Assembly (NCBI GenBank): GCA_050110875.1
Contig: CP188828.1
Coordinates: 1,922,001-1,986,000, forward strand
Origin: Methyloligella sp050110875
GTDB lineage: Bacteria; Pseudomonadota; Alphaproteobacteria; Rhizobiales; Methyloligellaceae
Length of the DNA: 64,000 nucleotides
Reading direction: 5' to 3'
The notes under the pieces are model-generated. The model saw only the letters and a list, made by a program, of their open reading frames with translations, ran no database searches and was not told where the DNA came from. This document shows positions 17,074-25,455 of this stretch, in pieces. The first letter of the stretch is position 1, and each line of letters opens with the position of its first letter. The translations under genes and the position numbers were made by a program.

Positions 17074-18072
17074 ATGAACCATTCCGGAAGTTTCAGTGAC
17101 GATCCCCTTGGCGCCGCGCCTGCCGCCACCTGGGTGATCGGCGATGGCGCCGCCGGCACCCGTGCCCAGGGTCTGGCCCTCGCCGAAGCCGTCGGCCTGC
17201 CCTACCGGCTGCACGAGCTCCGCAAGGTCGAACTGCCTATGCCGCCATCCTTGCAGCGCTTCCTGCCTGCCGCCCTGCTGCTCCGCCGGGCCGAGATCGA
17301 TCCGCGACCGAGCGGCCCTTGGCCCCGCCTCGTTATATCCGTCGGCAAGCGCAGCGCGCCGATTGCCTTGGCCGTCAAGCGCGCTTCCGCCGGCAGTGCC
17401 TTCGCCGTGCATATCCACGACCCGAAGCTGCCCCTTCGCCTCTTCGATCTCGTCGCCGTGCCCGAACATGACGGTGTGACGGGCGAGAATGTGATTCCGA
17501 CCCACGGCTCCCTCCACGCCGTCACCCCCGAAAAGCTCGCCCATGCCGCCCGGCATTTCGCCGATTCCATAGACCCTCTGCCCCATCCCCGCATCGCCGT
17601 GCTGCTCGGCGGCAAGAGCCGTGCATTCGATTTTCCCGCCGAGCTGGGCCGAGACCTCGGCCGCAAGCTGGCAGCAATGGCCAAGGAGACCGGCGGATCG
17701 CTCCTCGTCACCCCTTCCTACCGCACGCCGGACGAGACCTTCGCCGCCTTGCGCGCCGAAATCGGCGGCATTCCAAGCGTCATTTATGCAGGGGATGGCG
17801 AGAACCCCTATCTCGCCTTCCTGGCCGCGGCCGATGCCATCGTCGTCACCCAGGATTCGGTCAATATGGTCACCGAGGCGGCCGGCACCGGGAAGCCCCT
17901 CTACGTGCAGCCCCTGCCCGGCCGCTCCAAGCGCCTCGGCCGTTTCCACGCCAAGATGCGCGAAGACGGCATCACGAGACCCTTCGAGGGCAGGTTGGAA
18001 AACTGGACCTATCCCCCCGTCCGCGACACCGACAAGGTCGCCGCGGCGATCCGCCGGCGCTTGGGAGTGTGA
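17074..18072 (+). CDS. ELM1/GtrOC1 family putative nucleoside-diphosphate-sugar epimerase-like protein
   Basis: 332 residues. The pattern WVIGDGAAGTRAQGLALAEA, VHIHDPKLPLRLFDLVAVPEHD, LLGGKSRAFDF and ADAIVVTQDSVNMVTEAAGTGKPLYV matches the ELM1 family (formerly DUF1022). Its plant members act in mitochondrial fission. Bacterial members resemble GT-B glycosyltransferases in layout, with a DSVNM nucleotide-sugar-type segment, but the substrate is unknown. It diverges from the Lrp gene and runs toward trxB, about 110 bases upstream of it. Confidence 0.85.
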   Translation: MNHSGSFSDDPLGAAPAATWVIGDGAAGTRAQGLALAEAVGLPYRLHELRKVELPMPPSLQRFLPAALLLRRAEIDPRPSGPWPRLVISVGKRSAPIALAVKRASAGSAFAVHIHDPKLPLRLFDLVAVPEHDGVTGENVIPTHGSLHAVTPEKLAHAARHFADSIDPLPHPRIAVLLGGKSRAFDFPAELGRDLGRKLAAMAKETGGSLLVTPSYRTPDETFAALRAEIGGIPSVIYAGDGENPYLAFLAAADAIVVTQDSVNMVTEAAGTGKPLYVQPLPGRSKRLGRFHAKMREDGITRPFEGRLENWTYPPVRDTDKVAAAIRRRLGV

Positions 18073-18184
18073 GTCCTCCGCCCCGCGCTCTTGCGCATGA
18101 GCCGCGCGGCGATTACCTCTGGCTTCCGAAACACGCGCAAGTCGCGATCGACAGGAATCGCGGCCGTCATTCGAGAGGCAAGCA

Positions 18185-19147
18185 ATGACTCCCCGCCACG
18201 CCAAGGTGATCATCATCGGCTCCGGCCCGGCCGGATACACCGCCGCCATCTATGCGTCCCGCGCCATGCTGGAGCCGCTGCTCATCCAGGGCATCCAGCC
18301 CGGTGGCCAGATGACCATCACCACCGATGTCGAGAATTACCCCGGCTTCGCCGACGTCATCCAAGGCCCCTGGCTCATGGAGCAGATGGAGGCCCAGGCC
18401 CGCCATGTCGGCGCGGAGATCGTCAACGACCACATCGCCGAGGTCGATCTGACGCAGCGTCCCTTCCGTTTGAAGGGCGACGGTGGCGAGGAATACACCT
18501 GCGATTCCCTGATCATCGCCACCGGCGCCCAGGCCCGCTGGCTCGGCCTGCCGTCCGAAAGTCATTTCAAGGGGTTCGGCGTGTCGGCTTGCGCCACCTG
18601 CGACGGCTTCTTCTACCGCGACAAGACCGTCGTCGTGGTCGGCGGCGGCAACACGGCGGTGGAGGAAGCGCTCTTCCTGACCAACTTCGCCAAGCAGGTG
18701 ATTCTGGTGCACCGCCGGGGCGAGCTGCGCGCGGAGAAGATCCTTCAGGAGCGCCTTTTCAACAATCCGAAGATCGACGTCATGTGGCACTATGAGCTCG
18801 ACGAGGTGCTGGGCGAGGAAGATCCCCGCGGCGTCTCCGGCGTGCGCCTGAAGAACACCCTCACCGGAGAGACCATCCTCGAGCCGGTGGACGGCGTCTT
18901 CATCGCCATCGGCCATAAGCCGGCGACCGAGCTCTTCGAAGGCCAACTCAAGATGCGCGCCTCCGGCTATATCGAGACCGCGCCAGACTCCACCGCCACC
19001 AGCATTCCCGGCGTGTTCGCCGCCGGCGACGTCACCGACGACGTCTACCGACAGGCGGTCACCGCGGCCGGCATGGGCTGCATGGCCGCTCTGGAGGCGG
19101 AGCGCCATCTCGCCGGCTTGGAGAACGTCAGCGAAGCGGCGGAGTAG
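18185..19147 (+). CDS. trxB: Thioredoxin-disulfide reductase
   Basis: 320 residues, exact family length. FAD-binding GSGPAGYTAAIYASRA at the N-terminus, NADPH-binding VVGGGNTAVEEALFL in the middle, and the redox pair Cys136/Cys139 in ACATCDGF. It reduces thioredoxin with NADPH and so supports MsrB and other thiol systems. A terminator candidate lies 250 bases downstream. The start is preceded by GAGAGGCAAGCA. Confidence 0.97.
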   Translation: MTPRHAKVIIIGSGPAGYTAAIYASRAMLEPLLIQGIQPGGQMTITTDVENYPGFADVIQGPWLMEQMEAQARHVGAEIVNDHIAEVDLTQRPFRLKGDGGEEYTCDSLIIATGAQARWLGLPSESHFKGFGVSACATCDGFFYRDKTVVVVGGGNTAVEEALFLTNFAKQVILVHRRGELRAEKILQERLFNNPKIDVMWHYELDEVLGEEDPRGVSGVRLKNTLTGETILEPVDGVFIAIGHKPATELFEGQLKMRASGYIETAPDSTATSIPGVFAAGDVTDDVYRQAVTAAGMGCMAALEAERHLAGLENVSEAAE

Positions 19148-19181
19148 CATCGCCGCTCAAGCAATAGCCTCACGCATGGCC

Positions 19182-19221
19182 GTCATCCTGAGGCGCACGG
19201 CGCCGAACCTCGGAGGATGAC
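19182..19221. repeat. Palindromic intergenic repeat (GTCATCCT...AGGATGAC)
   Basis: The ends GTCATCCT and AGGATGAC are perfect inverted repeats around an inner ggcgcacggcgcc-like core. It resembles the elements at 5661 and 28196. Confidence 0.6.
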
Positions 19222-19396
19222 TGCGGAACCCGATAGCTGTCGTCCCTGCGCTTTACCGCACGGCATCATGCCCGGCCAACCGGGTTCCGCTTTGCGAACC
19301 CGGTCGTAAGCTTGTGCCGGATGATAACTCCGAAGGTTGGAAACCGGCCCCACGAGCCGCAGTCTGACTCCCTCTCCCCACAGGGGAGAGGGGTGG

Positions 19397-19427
19397 GGTG
19401 AGGTGGTGCCCACCTCACCGATTTTTT
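19397..19427 (+). terminator. Rho-independent terminator, probably for trxB
   Basis: GGTGAGGTGG-tgc-CCACCTCACC is a perfect ten-base stem with a three-base loop, followed by GA and six T. It lies about 250 bases past the trxB stop, inside repeat-derived sequence. Confidence 0.7.
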
Positions 19428-19500
19428 CTCACCTCACCCGGCACTTAGAGCGCCGGCCTCTCCCCATGGGGGAGAGGTGAAACAGTGACCTCCCCTTGGC

Positions 19501-19911
19501 CTAATCCGCCCCCGGCCCCAGGGGCTGGCCGTAGCTGAACTCGATGACATAGCCGGTCGGATCGGTCACCGCGCACAGATACCCGGTCGGCGGCTTGAAC
19601 TCTTTCGGCGCCCAATGAAGCCGGCCTTCCCGTTCAGCCCGCTCGGAGATCCGGTCGATATCCTCCCGCGCCGAGACGGCGAATCCGTAATGGGTCATGT
19701 CCCCTTCCGGCTGCTCCCGTCGCGCCCCGCCGCCCATCATCACCAGCACGAAATCGTCTTCCGCGCCCGGGCTCGCCATCCAGACGGTCCGCCCCTTCCC
19801 CTCGCCATGTTCGAGGATGAATTTCAGCCCGCAATAATCTTCGTAGAAGGCGATCGACTCGTCGAGATCGCAGACATGCAAGGCGCAATGGGTGAAGCCG
19901 GCGGCGCTCAT
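19501..19911 (-). CDS. VOC-family protein (glyoxalase/bleomycin-resistance fold)
   Basis: 136 residues with one VOC module: FTHCALHVCDLDESIAFYED at the start, HYGFAVSAREDIDRI in the middle and AVTDPTGYVIEFSYGQ at the end. His8, the mid-chain His of DMTHYGF and the Glu of YVIEFSY are the likely metal-binding positions. Substrate unknown. It lies three bases downstream of the alpha/beta-hydrolase gene on the same strand, so the pair is an operon. Confidence 0.88.
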   Translation of the reverse strand: MSAAGFTHCALHVCDLDESIAFYEDYCGLKFILEHGEGKGRTVWMASPGAEDDFVLVMMGGGARREQPEGDMTHYGFAVSAREDIDRISERAEREGRLHWAPKEFKPPTGYLCAVTDPTGYVIEFSYGQPLGPGAD

Positions 19912-19914
19912 CCC

Positions 19915-20853
19915 TCAAACCTCGTCATCGGCGCCGACTTCCGCAACCCCGGCCCCCGCCTTCAGCGAGGCCTCGACCGCGTCCAGCACCTCGCCGATAT
20001 GATCGAACACCCAGAAATGACCGGCGCGCGGCATCACGTCCAAACGGCAATTCGGAAGCCAATCGGCGAGATACTCGGCCGCTGTTGGCGGAACGTTACG
20101 ATCCTCCAGCCCTTGCCACATCACGGCCGGTGCGATCACGCTTGCAAAATCGAGTTCCCATGAGGCCGCGAAAAGCCGAAGATCCTGTACAGCGCCGCGA
20201 ACATCCCGTCGCAAACCCTCGCGGTGTCCTTCGAGCAAACTCGCCTTGATATCCGGCTGGATTAGAATTGGACGGTCCGAGGGCGCTGCGCGCGAGACAA
20301 GTCCGCGATAAGCGAGCCTCGGCGCCATTCTGAGCACGCTCCGCATCGACCAGAAGACTGCTGCGGAAATGCGAGGCCGGGCCGGCAAATCCTTGAAGAT
20401 GCGCCGATGCGTCGGCGTCAGCCGCAACCGCTCTCCGAGATCGAAGATCGGTCCGACAGGACTCACCAGCGCCAGGAACGCTGTGCGCCTGCGCATCCCC
20501 GCCGCCGCAGCCACCGCATAGGGCCCGCCGCCGGAAACGCCCATGATGCCGAATCCTTCGAGCCCCAGCCCGTCGGCCAGCGCCCGCAAGTCCGGCACCC
20601 AATCCATCACCGTCTCGAACCGCTTGAAATCCGAAAGCCCATAGCCCGGGCGGTCCGGCGCGATGATGCGTAAATTCCGCGCCCGCGCCGCCTTGTCGGT
20701 GATGGTGAAGGTCAGCCGAGAACCGGGCGTGCCATGCAAGGCGAGGACGGGCAGCCCCTCGGGATCGCCATATTCCGCATAGCCCATGCGCCGCCCATCG
20801 CTCAGCGTCAGGCTTCGAGCTTCGCTGGTGGCGCCGGGCGAGATCTGATCCAT
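19915..20853 (-). CDS. Alpha/beta hydrolase
   Basis: 312 residues. Oxyanion-hole motif HGTPGS (40-45), nucleophile Ser107 in GVSGGGPYA, and the acid and His in LEDRNVP and RAGHFWVFDH. Soluble, no signal peptide. The substrate class (esters, lactones or C-C bonds) cannot be settled. The first gene of a two-gene unit with the VOC protein; a molbindin gene lies 33 bases upstream on the same strand and may belong to the transcript. Confidence 0.9.
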   Translation of the reverse strand: MDQISPGATSEARSLTLSDGRRMGYAEYGDPEGLPVLALHGTPGSRLTFTITDKAARARNLRIIAPDRPGYGLSDFKRFETVMDWVPDLRALADGLGLEGFGIMGVSGGGPYAVAAAAGMRRRTAFLALVSPVGPIFDLGERLRLTPTHRRIFKDLPARPRISAAVFWSMRSVLRMAPRLAYRGLVSRAAPSDRPILIQPDIKASLLEGHREGLRRDVRGAVQDLRLFAASWELDFASVIAPAVMWQGLEDRNVPPTAAEYLADWLPNCRLDVMPRAGHFWVFDHIGEVLDAVEASLKAGAGVAEVGADDEV

Positions 20854-20886
20854 GGGACCCCCGAGGGGATGGTGTCGGGCGTTGCG

Positions 20887-21096
20887 CTATTCGCAGCCGA
20901 TGATCACATCGCCCGGATTGATGATCAGGACGACATCCTTGCCTTCGTAAAGACCGAGCTTTTCCAGCGAGGCCACCGTGACGCTGGTCTCGATATTGAG
21001 CTCGCCCGCGATCTCCACATAGACGATGGCCGTCACCGCGCCTTTGCGGATCTCCATGACCTTGCCGGCGATCTGATTTGGGGTGGTGAGTTTCAT
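20887..21096 (-). CDS. Molbindin-type TOBE domain protein
   Basis: 69 residues forming one Mop/TOBE domain: NQIAGKVMEIRKGAVTAIVYVE, TSVTVASLEKLGLYEGKDVV and IINPGDVIIG. Such proteins bind molybdate as oligomers and buffer or store it in the cytosol. The residue pattern (Arg/Lys and Ser in SLEKLGL) is that of oxyanion-binding TOBE domains. The genome also has moaD and moaE in this window, so it makes molybdenum cofactor. A GAGAGGCTC-type ribosome site precedes the ATG. Confidence 0.9.
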   Translation of the reverse strand: MKLTTPNQIAGKVMEIRKGAVTAIVYVEIAGELNIETSVTVASLEKLGLYEGKDVVLIINPGDVIIGCE

Positions 21097-21176
21097 TGAC
21101 CGAGCCTCTCTTCAGGAATGTAAAAGCAGAATATCTGCCTCGCCGTCCGGCAGCGGCAAGGAATGCGCCTAGGGCG

Positions 21177-22379
21177 TCAGCGAAGGCTAGCGCAGAATCG
21201 CTGGATCCGGCGACAGGCCTCTTCGAGATCGTCCTTACCCGTGGCGTATGAAATGCGGAAGAAGGGCGAAAGTCCGAAAGCCGCGCCATGCACCACCGCA
21301 ACCCCTTCCGCCTCCAGCAGGAGGCTGACGAAATCCTCATCCGTCTCGATCGTCTTGCCGGATTCCGTGGTCTTGCCGATCGCACCGGCGCAGGAGGGGT
21401 AGACGTAGAAAGCGCCCTCGGGCGTTGGGCATTCCAACCCGGCACATTGATTGAGCATGGAGACCACGAGGTCGCGCCGCTCCCGGAACGAGGCGACCCA
21501 GCCTTTGAGAAAATCCTGCGGTCCGTTCAAGGCCTCCACCGCGGCCCACTGGCTGATCGAGCACGGATTCGAGGTCGATTGGGATTGCAGGGTCGCCATG
21601 GCCTTGATGAGCGGCTTGGGCCCGCCGGCGAAGCCGATTCGCCAGCCGGTCATGGAATAGGCCTTGGAGACGCCGTTCATGGTCAGAGTCCGGTCTTTCA
21701 GCTTCGGCTCGACCTGCGCCGGGGTGAAGAACTCGAAATCGTCGTAGACGAGATGCTCGTAGATATCGTCCGATAGCACCCAGACCTGATCGTGCCGGAG
21801 CAGCACGTCCGTGAGCGCCTTGATCTCGTCCTTGGTGTAGGCCGCCCCCGTCGGGTTGGCCGGCGAGTTGAAGATCACCCAGCGGGTCCGGGGCGTGATC
21901 GCCGCGGCCAGCGCCTCGGCTGACAGCTTGAACTTGTTCTGAAGCTCGGTCTTCACCATCACCGGCGTCGCGCCGGCCAGCATCACGATATCCGGATAGC
22001 TCACCCAGTAAGGCGCCGGAATGATCACCTCATCTCCCGGATTGAGCGTCGCGATCAGCGCGTTGTAGAGCACCTGCTTGCCGCCCGAGGCGACGGTGAT
22101 CTCATCCGTGCCGTAGCGCAGCCCGTTATCGCGTTCGAACTTCGCCGCCACCGCCTCTTTCAGCTCGGGAATGCCGTCGACGGCAGTGTATTTCGTCTCG
22201 CCGCGATTGATCGCATCGATCGCGGCCCGCTTCACGTTTTCAGGGGTATCGAAATCAGGCTCGCCGGCGCCGAGGCCGATCACGTCTTCGCCAGCGGCTT
22301 TGAGCTCGCGCGCCTTCGCCGTGATTGCCATGGTTGGCGACGGTTTAACCCGTGTAAGAGCCTCGGCGACTAATTCCAT
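21177..22379 (-). CDS. aatA: Aspartate aminotransferase, class I (subgroup I gamma)
   Basis: 400 residues, PLP fold type I. Lys239 in NGVSKAYSMTGWRIG binds the cofactor; NSPANPTGAAY and SDDIYEHLVYD give the phosphate- and ring-binding residues; the C-terminal FRISYAT Arg binds the substrate carboxylate. It is close to the rhizobial AatA/AspC enzymes that interconvert aspartate and oxaloacetate, some of which also act on prephenate. Monocistronic. Confidence 0.93.
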   Translation of the reverse strand: MELVAEALTRVKPSPTMAITAKARELKAAGEDVIGLGAGEPDFDTPENVKRAAIDAINRGETKYTAVDGIPELKEAVAAKFERDNGLRYGTDEITVASGGKQVLYNALIATLNPGDEVIIPAPYWVSYPDIVMLAGATPVMVKTELQNKFKLSAEALAAAITPRTRWVIFNSPANPTGAAYTKDEIKALTDVLLRHDQVWVLSDDIYEHLVYDDFEFFTPAQVEPKLKDRTLTMNGVSKAYSMTGWRIGFAGGPKPLIKAMATLQSQSTSNPCSISQWAAVEALNGPQDFLKGWVASFRERRDLVVSMLNQCAGLECPTPEGAFYVYPSCAGAIGKTTESGKTIETDEDFVSLLLEAEGVAVVHGAAFGLSPFFRISYATGKDDLEEACRRIQRFCASLR

Positions 22380-22553
22380 CGGACCATTTCCAGGGCAGAG
22401 CTCATCCCCCGCCAGGATCCCTGCTTGAAGTCATAAACGAATTTGCATCCTCAAGAGAGGCCGGCCATGAGGCCACGCAGCCCGTCCATGCGGAGTGCAG
22501 ATAGGGATAGCCAGCTTGTCTCTAAAGAACGTTGATGGCGTTTAGATAAACCA

Positions 22554-22583
22554 ACGGCGCGGACAAAGCCATGTCCGCGCCGT
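22554..22583 (-). terminator. Hairpin terminator behind the DUF892 gene
   Basis: ACGGCGCGGACA and TGTCCGCGCCGT form a perfect 12-base stem around a six-base loop, 35 bases after the DUF892 stop. On the minus strand it is followed by TTGGTTTATC, a weak T-rich tract. It could also work for other readers in the plus direction (a TTTT run follows after ten bases). Confidence 0.7.
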
Positions 22584-22617
22584 CGCATCGTCGTTTTAAA
22601 TCTCCTCGAGAGACGTT

Positions 22618-23103
22618 TTAAGCCGCCTCTTTGTTCAGCTTGCTCTCGGCCAGTTGGCTCAGAGTGGAATCGGCATTGTATTCCTGGTCCAGCGTCTGCC
22701 GCAGAAGGCTATGAACCTCGGTCGGAAGACCGAGCTGATCGGCCCAGGCGATGAGCGTGCCGTAGCGCGAGATCTCGTAATGCTCCACGGCTTGAGCGTC
22801 GGCGATCATCGCCGCGTCGAGCGCATCGGCATCGTCGATATCCGACGCGATATCCTTATGCTCCTTGATGATGCCGTCGATGGCCGGACATTTTTCGCCC
22901 TTCGCTTCGGTCTCCAAGATTTTGAAGACCTGCTCCAGCCGGTCCTTCTGCCCCTTGGTCTCTTCCAGGTGATCCTCGAAGGCCTTCCGAAGCTGATCGG
23001 AATCGGCCTGCTTCGCCATTTCCGGCAGTGCCTTCAGGATCTGTTTTTTGGCGTAATAGACATCTGCAAGCTGGTGCATGAAAAGATCTTTGAGCGTTTT
23101 CAT
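22618..23103 (-). CDS. DUF892 (YciE/YciF-like) ferritin-like protein
   Basis: 161 residues from the ATG at 23103, preceded by GGAGGAAGGACAG. It begins MKTLKDLFMHQLADVYYAKK, the DUF892 opening, and has the four-helix pattern with carboxylate/His positions (EDHLEETKGQ, EHKDIASD, AQAVEHYEISRYG, DQEYNADSTL). YciF-type proteins are ferritin-like and induced in stress; metal or molecular role is unclear. A match to the EcfG promoter consensus lies about 95 bases upstream. The in-frame upstream extension to 23520 is not coding. Confidence 0.93.
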   Translation of the reverse strand: MKTLKDLFMHQLADVYYAKKQILKALPEMAKQADSDQLRKAFEDHLEETKGQKDRLEQVFKILETEAKGEKCPAIDGIIKEHKDIASDIDDADALDAAMIADAQAVEHYEISRYGTLIAWADQLGLPTEVHSLLRQTLDQEYNADSTLSQLAESKLNKEAA

Positions 23104-23433
23104 CTGTCCTTCCTCCGTGCTTTTTGAGGCTCCCGGGGGGCCGCCTTTGCACTTGTTATGCCGGGCGGGAGGGGCCTTGTTTTTCACCCCATCGTAACGG
23201 CTGCCTGGGTTCGCTTGTTCCCGCCCAGACGGTGATTGCGCGAACCGGCGGCCACACCTCGACCCTTCGAAATCGCGGAAGTGTTTTCGAGATTTGCAGA
23301 TGTTTTGGTGAGGTCTTCGCAAGCCTCTTCTGGCAAACGGCGGCTTCGCCGTCGGAGCGTCAAATTCCCGCTCATCCATCGCCCAATTGCTGTGATGATT
23401 TCCCGCCGACTTGAGCTTAGGGGGCCAAGCGAC
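23104..23433. other. Intergenic region between DUF892 and a membrane-protein gene
   Basis: 330 bases between divergent genes. It holds the leftward EcfG-type promoter (23196-23221). I see no matching rightward GGAAC/CGTT pair for the plus-strand gene at 23434, and no small RNA or terminator. Confidence 0.5.
23196..23221 (-). promoter_or_regulatory. EcfG (general stress sigma factor) type promoter of the DUF892 gene
   Basis: On the minus strand GGAAC (23217-23221) is followed by 17 bases and CGTT (23196-23199). This is the established alphaproteobacterial EcfG/RpoE2 consensus GGAAC-N16/17-CGTT. The implied 5' untranslated region is about 85 bases. Genes for DUF892 proteins are commonly stress-induced. 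The match is direct; activity is inferred. Confidence 0.75.
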
Positions 23434-23817
23434 ATGTTCAAAAATCGAGTTACAGCTCGCATAATAATGACGATTGCCGCATTCGCTGCCGGCCTGATTT
23501 CCGGGCCTGTGCTGCTCCATGCCACGGAACCGCAGCTCGTCCCTGCCACCGTTCTCGATCCGGTCGAGTTGGAGCCGATCTCCGTCGTCGACGAAGAGCT
23601 GACCGCCGAGGAAATCCGCAGCGCGGACACATCCGAGGCCAGCGCAGCCGATCAGGGCCAGAGCTCTCTCCGGCCTATTGAACCAAGACAGCTCGCGCTC
23701 ATCGTGCTACTTCTTTCGACTCTTGGCGTTGCCACACGCCTCCTTTGGCGCCGCCATCTTCGCGCCCTTTCCTCCGCGCAAGATGAGGATGTCGACGAAG
23801 AAATGAGGAGCAATTGA
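23434..23817 (+). CDS. Unrecognised membrane-anchored protein, upstream member of a coupled pair
   Basis: 127 residues from the ATG at 23434. It has a signal-type N-terminus (basic, then IIMTIAAFAAGLISGPVLL), an acidic periplasmic-type middle (VLDPVELEPISVVDEELTAE) and a C-terminal membrane segment (LALIVLLLSTLGVATRLLW) followed by a charged cytoplasmic tail rich in Arg, then Asp/Glu. I recognise no family. Its stop codon overlaps the start of the next gene (TGATG), so translation is probably coupled. Earlier in-frame starts exist but run through sequence that looks non-coding. Confidence 0.65.
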   Translation: MFKNRVTARIIMTIAAFAAGLISGPVLLHATEPQLVPATVLDPVELEPISVVDEELTAEEIRSADTSEASAADQGQSSLRPIEPRQLALIVLLLSTLGVATRLLWRRHLRALSSAQDEDVDEEMRSN

Positions 23818-24452
23818 TGCAATCCCCTCAGGGCCTCTTCAAACATGGCAAGAAACATGGCAAGACCGTCGCAATCCTCGGATTGGCCGGCGGTTGCGCA
23901 GCTCTCTTCGGTTTTGCGTTGATTGGATCGTTCGGGAGCCCCGATGCGGCCCCCTTCCAATTCCAGGCCTCGCAATTCGATCGGACCTCGTATTTCACTG
24001 ATGGCCCTGCCGATGCGAGCCATGGCAAGGCCCCCGTGCGTCACCTTGGCATGAGCGCCGTCCTGGAAGATGCCGCTTCGGATCAGGCGGCCATTGCCGC
24101 TTTGGCGGGAAAGGCCGAAGAGACCTCCGACGACACCGGAAGCCCCACCCGGCACGCTGCGATCGATCCGGCCCAGGACCCCCATCTTCAGCCTGACAAT
24201 GTCTCCGTGGGAGATCGCATAACCGTCGTGACTCCCGACGGCCTCTCCTATGTCTACCGGGTCACGGCCCGCGAAGCGGTCGGCCAGACACCGGCCAAGC
24301 CATCTCTCGACAAGGCCGGGAAGATCGCTCAGCCAGCGCCGGTGGATGCGAGTTGCGAGACCCTGAACAGCCTCGCCGCCGGTGCTTTTCGCTTGGTGAT
24401 CGAATCGGTGACGGAAAACGACAGTCGGGCGCCGGCCGAACAGAAGCTTTAA
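23817..24452 (+). CDS. Unrecognised single-pass exported protein, downstream member of a coupled pair
   Basis: 211 residues from the ATG at 23817, whose A is the last base of the preceding TGA; GAGGAG lies just upstream inside the previous gene. One membrane segment near the N-terminus (VAILGLAGGCAALFGFALIG) follows a Lys/His-rich start. The rest is predicted outside the cytosol. The segment VGDRITVVTPDGLSYVYRV resembles the strand pair of sortase-like barrels, but no catalytic Cys-Arg-His arrangement follows, so a sortase is not claimed. A single Cys lies in DASCETLNSL. Function unknown. Confidence 0.65.
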   Translation: MQSPQGLFKHGKKHGKTVAILGLAGGCAALFGFALIGSFGSPDAAPFQFQASQFDRTSYFTDGPADASHGKAPVRHLGMSAVLEDAASDQAAIAALAGKAEETSDDTGSPTRHAAIDPAQDPHLQPDNVSVGDRITVVTPDGLSYVYRVTAREAVGQTPAKPSLDKAGKIAQPAPVDASCETLNSLAAGAFRLVIESVTENDSRAPAEQKL

Positions 24453-24470
24453 GACGGCCGGACGTACGGC

Positions 24471-25088
24471 TTACTGCTTCTCGACGTTCTGTCCCACAGG
24501 GGCCGCTGGATTTGGCGCGCCACTCGGTGCGCCCTGGATCACCGATCTTTCCGGCGCCCGCTCCTGCTCGACGACCTTTTTCAGCCTGGCGAGGCCCTGG
24601 CTGTAATCCGCCCCCACCAGCCTGTCGAGCATCAACCCCTTCCAGCGCTTGAAGAGATTGGTGCCCGTATCGTAGCCAAAGCCCCAGGTCACCTTGCTGC
24701 CCGATCCGGCCGGCGACACCAGCAGATAGCTGGTCCCTTCGAGGCCGCCGAAATCGACGTCGTAGCTCACCTTCCGCGGCGTCTCGCTCTCGGTGATATC
24801 CACGCTGCCTGCACCGATGGAGGGGTCTTCGCTATACCACTCCATATGCGCGCCCTCGCCCGCCCTGTTGCCGGAATAATCGACCCGCAAATCGGGATCC
24901 CGCTGCTTCCAGGGAGACCACGCCGCCATCTTCTGAAGATCGTTGAGATGCGGAAAGACCGCCGTTTCGGGCGCGTTGATCACGATGGTCCGCGCCACAT
25001 GAACATGATCGGGCAATGTCACGGCAACGCCAGCGAGAATCGCGAGCAGCGCCACAACCCCCAAAACCAGTCGCAATACCGGCCCCAC
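24471..25088 (-). CDS. SRPBCC-family (START-like) protein with N-terminal membrane anchor
   Basis: 205 residues from a GTG at 25088. An N-terminal hydrophobic segment (LRLVLGVVALLAILAGVAVTL) is followed by a polyketide-cyclase/START-like domain: VARTIVINAPETAVFPHLND, WSPWKQRDPDLRV, VTWGFGYDTG and FKRWKGLMLDRLVGADYSQGL. This subgroup is an uncharacterised lipid- or hydrophobic-ligand-binding fold. The C-terminal 30 residues are Pro/Gly-rich and likely disordered. It is convergent with the coupled pair. Confidence 0.88.
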   Translation of the reverse strand: MGPVLRLVLGVVALLAILAGVAVTLPDHVHVARTIVINAPETAVFPHLNDLQKMAAWSPWKQRDPDLRVDYSGNRAGEGAHMEWYSEDPSIGAGSVDITESETPRKVSYDVDFGGLEGTSYLLVSPAGSGSKVTWGFGYDTGTNLFKRWKGLMLDRLVGADYSQGLARLKKVVEQERAPERSVIQGAPSGAPNPAAPVGQNVEKQ

Positions 25089-25212
25089 ACCAGCCTCCCC
25101 CTTATTGCCCCTCGATTGCTTTCACCCACAGCCTAAACCCAGGCGGGAGATCGGCACTTCGTTTTTTCACACAAAACCATTACCCTCCAAGCGTCAACCA
25201 AGGGAGGGCAAC

Positions 25213-25383
25213 ATGAATCTTAGTGCACCTACTCAGATCGTATTCTTCATTTCGCTTATTCTGGCGATTTTGGCGGTGGTCGGCGTTTTCGTGGCCATTC
25301 CGTTCGTCTCCGCCTATGCGTTCTGGGTGGCCGTCGCCGCCTATGTGATTCTCGCACTCGGCAATCTGCTAGCCGGGATGTAA
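25213..25383 (+). CDS. Small membrane protein, tandem paralogue 1
   Basis: 56 residues from the ATG at 25213, with a GGAGGG site upstream. Two membrane segments are visible, about ISLILAILAVVGVFVAI and AYVILALGNLLAGM. It aligns along its length with the 62-residue gene 72 bases downstream (PTxxxFxISLxLxIL at the front, AYxxLxxGNxxxG at the end). Function unknown; similar two-helix proteins are widespread in Hyphomicrobiales. Confidence 0.8.
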   Translation: MNLSAPTQIVFFISLILAILAVVGVFVAIPFVSAYAFWVAVAAYVILALGNLLAGM

Positions 25384-25455
25384 AGCGCTTCGGCCTCGGT
25401 CGGCGCACACCGGCCGGGGCCATCCGACAGACAAATCAATCGAGGGGCAGATTTC

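Larger units (their letters stand above)
19148..19500. other. Intergenic region with palindromic repeats behind trxB
   Basis: About 350 bases between convergent genes with no credible coding sequence. It holds a gtcatcct ... aggatgac palindrome (19182-19221), a cctctcccc-aca-ggggagagg palindrome near 19371-19391, a terminator (19397-19427) and a further cggcctctccccatgggggagagg palindrome near 19454-19477. The mosaic is typical of dispersed intergenic repeats. Confidence 0.65.

Noticed and set aside
23817..24452. Sortase identity for the 211-residue protein
   Set aside because: Only one short strand pair resembles sortases; the catalytic His, Cys and Arg arrangement is missing.
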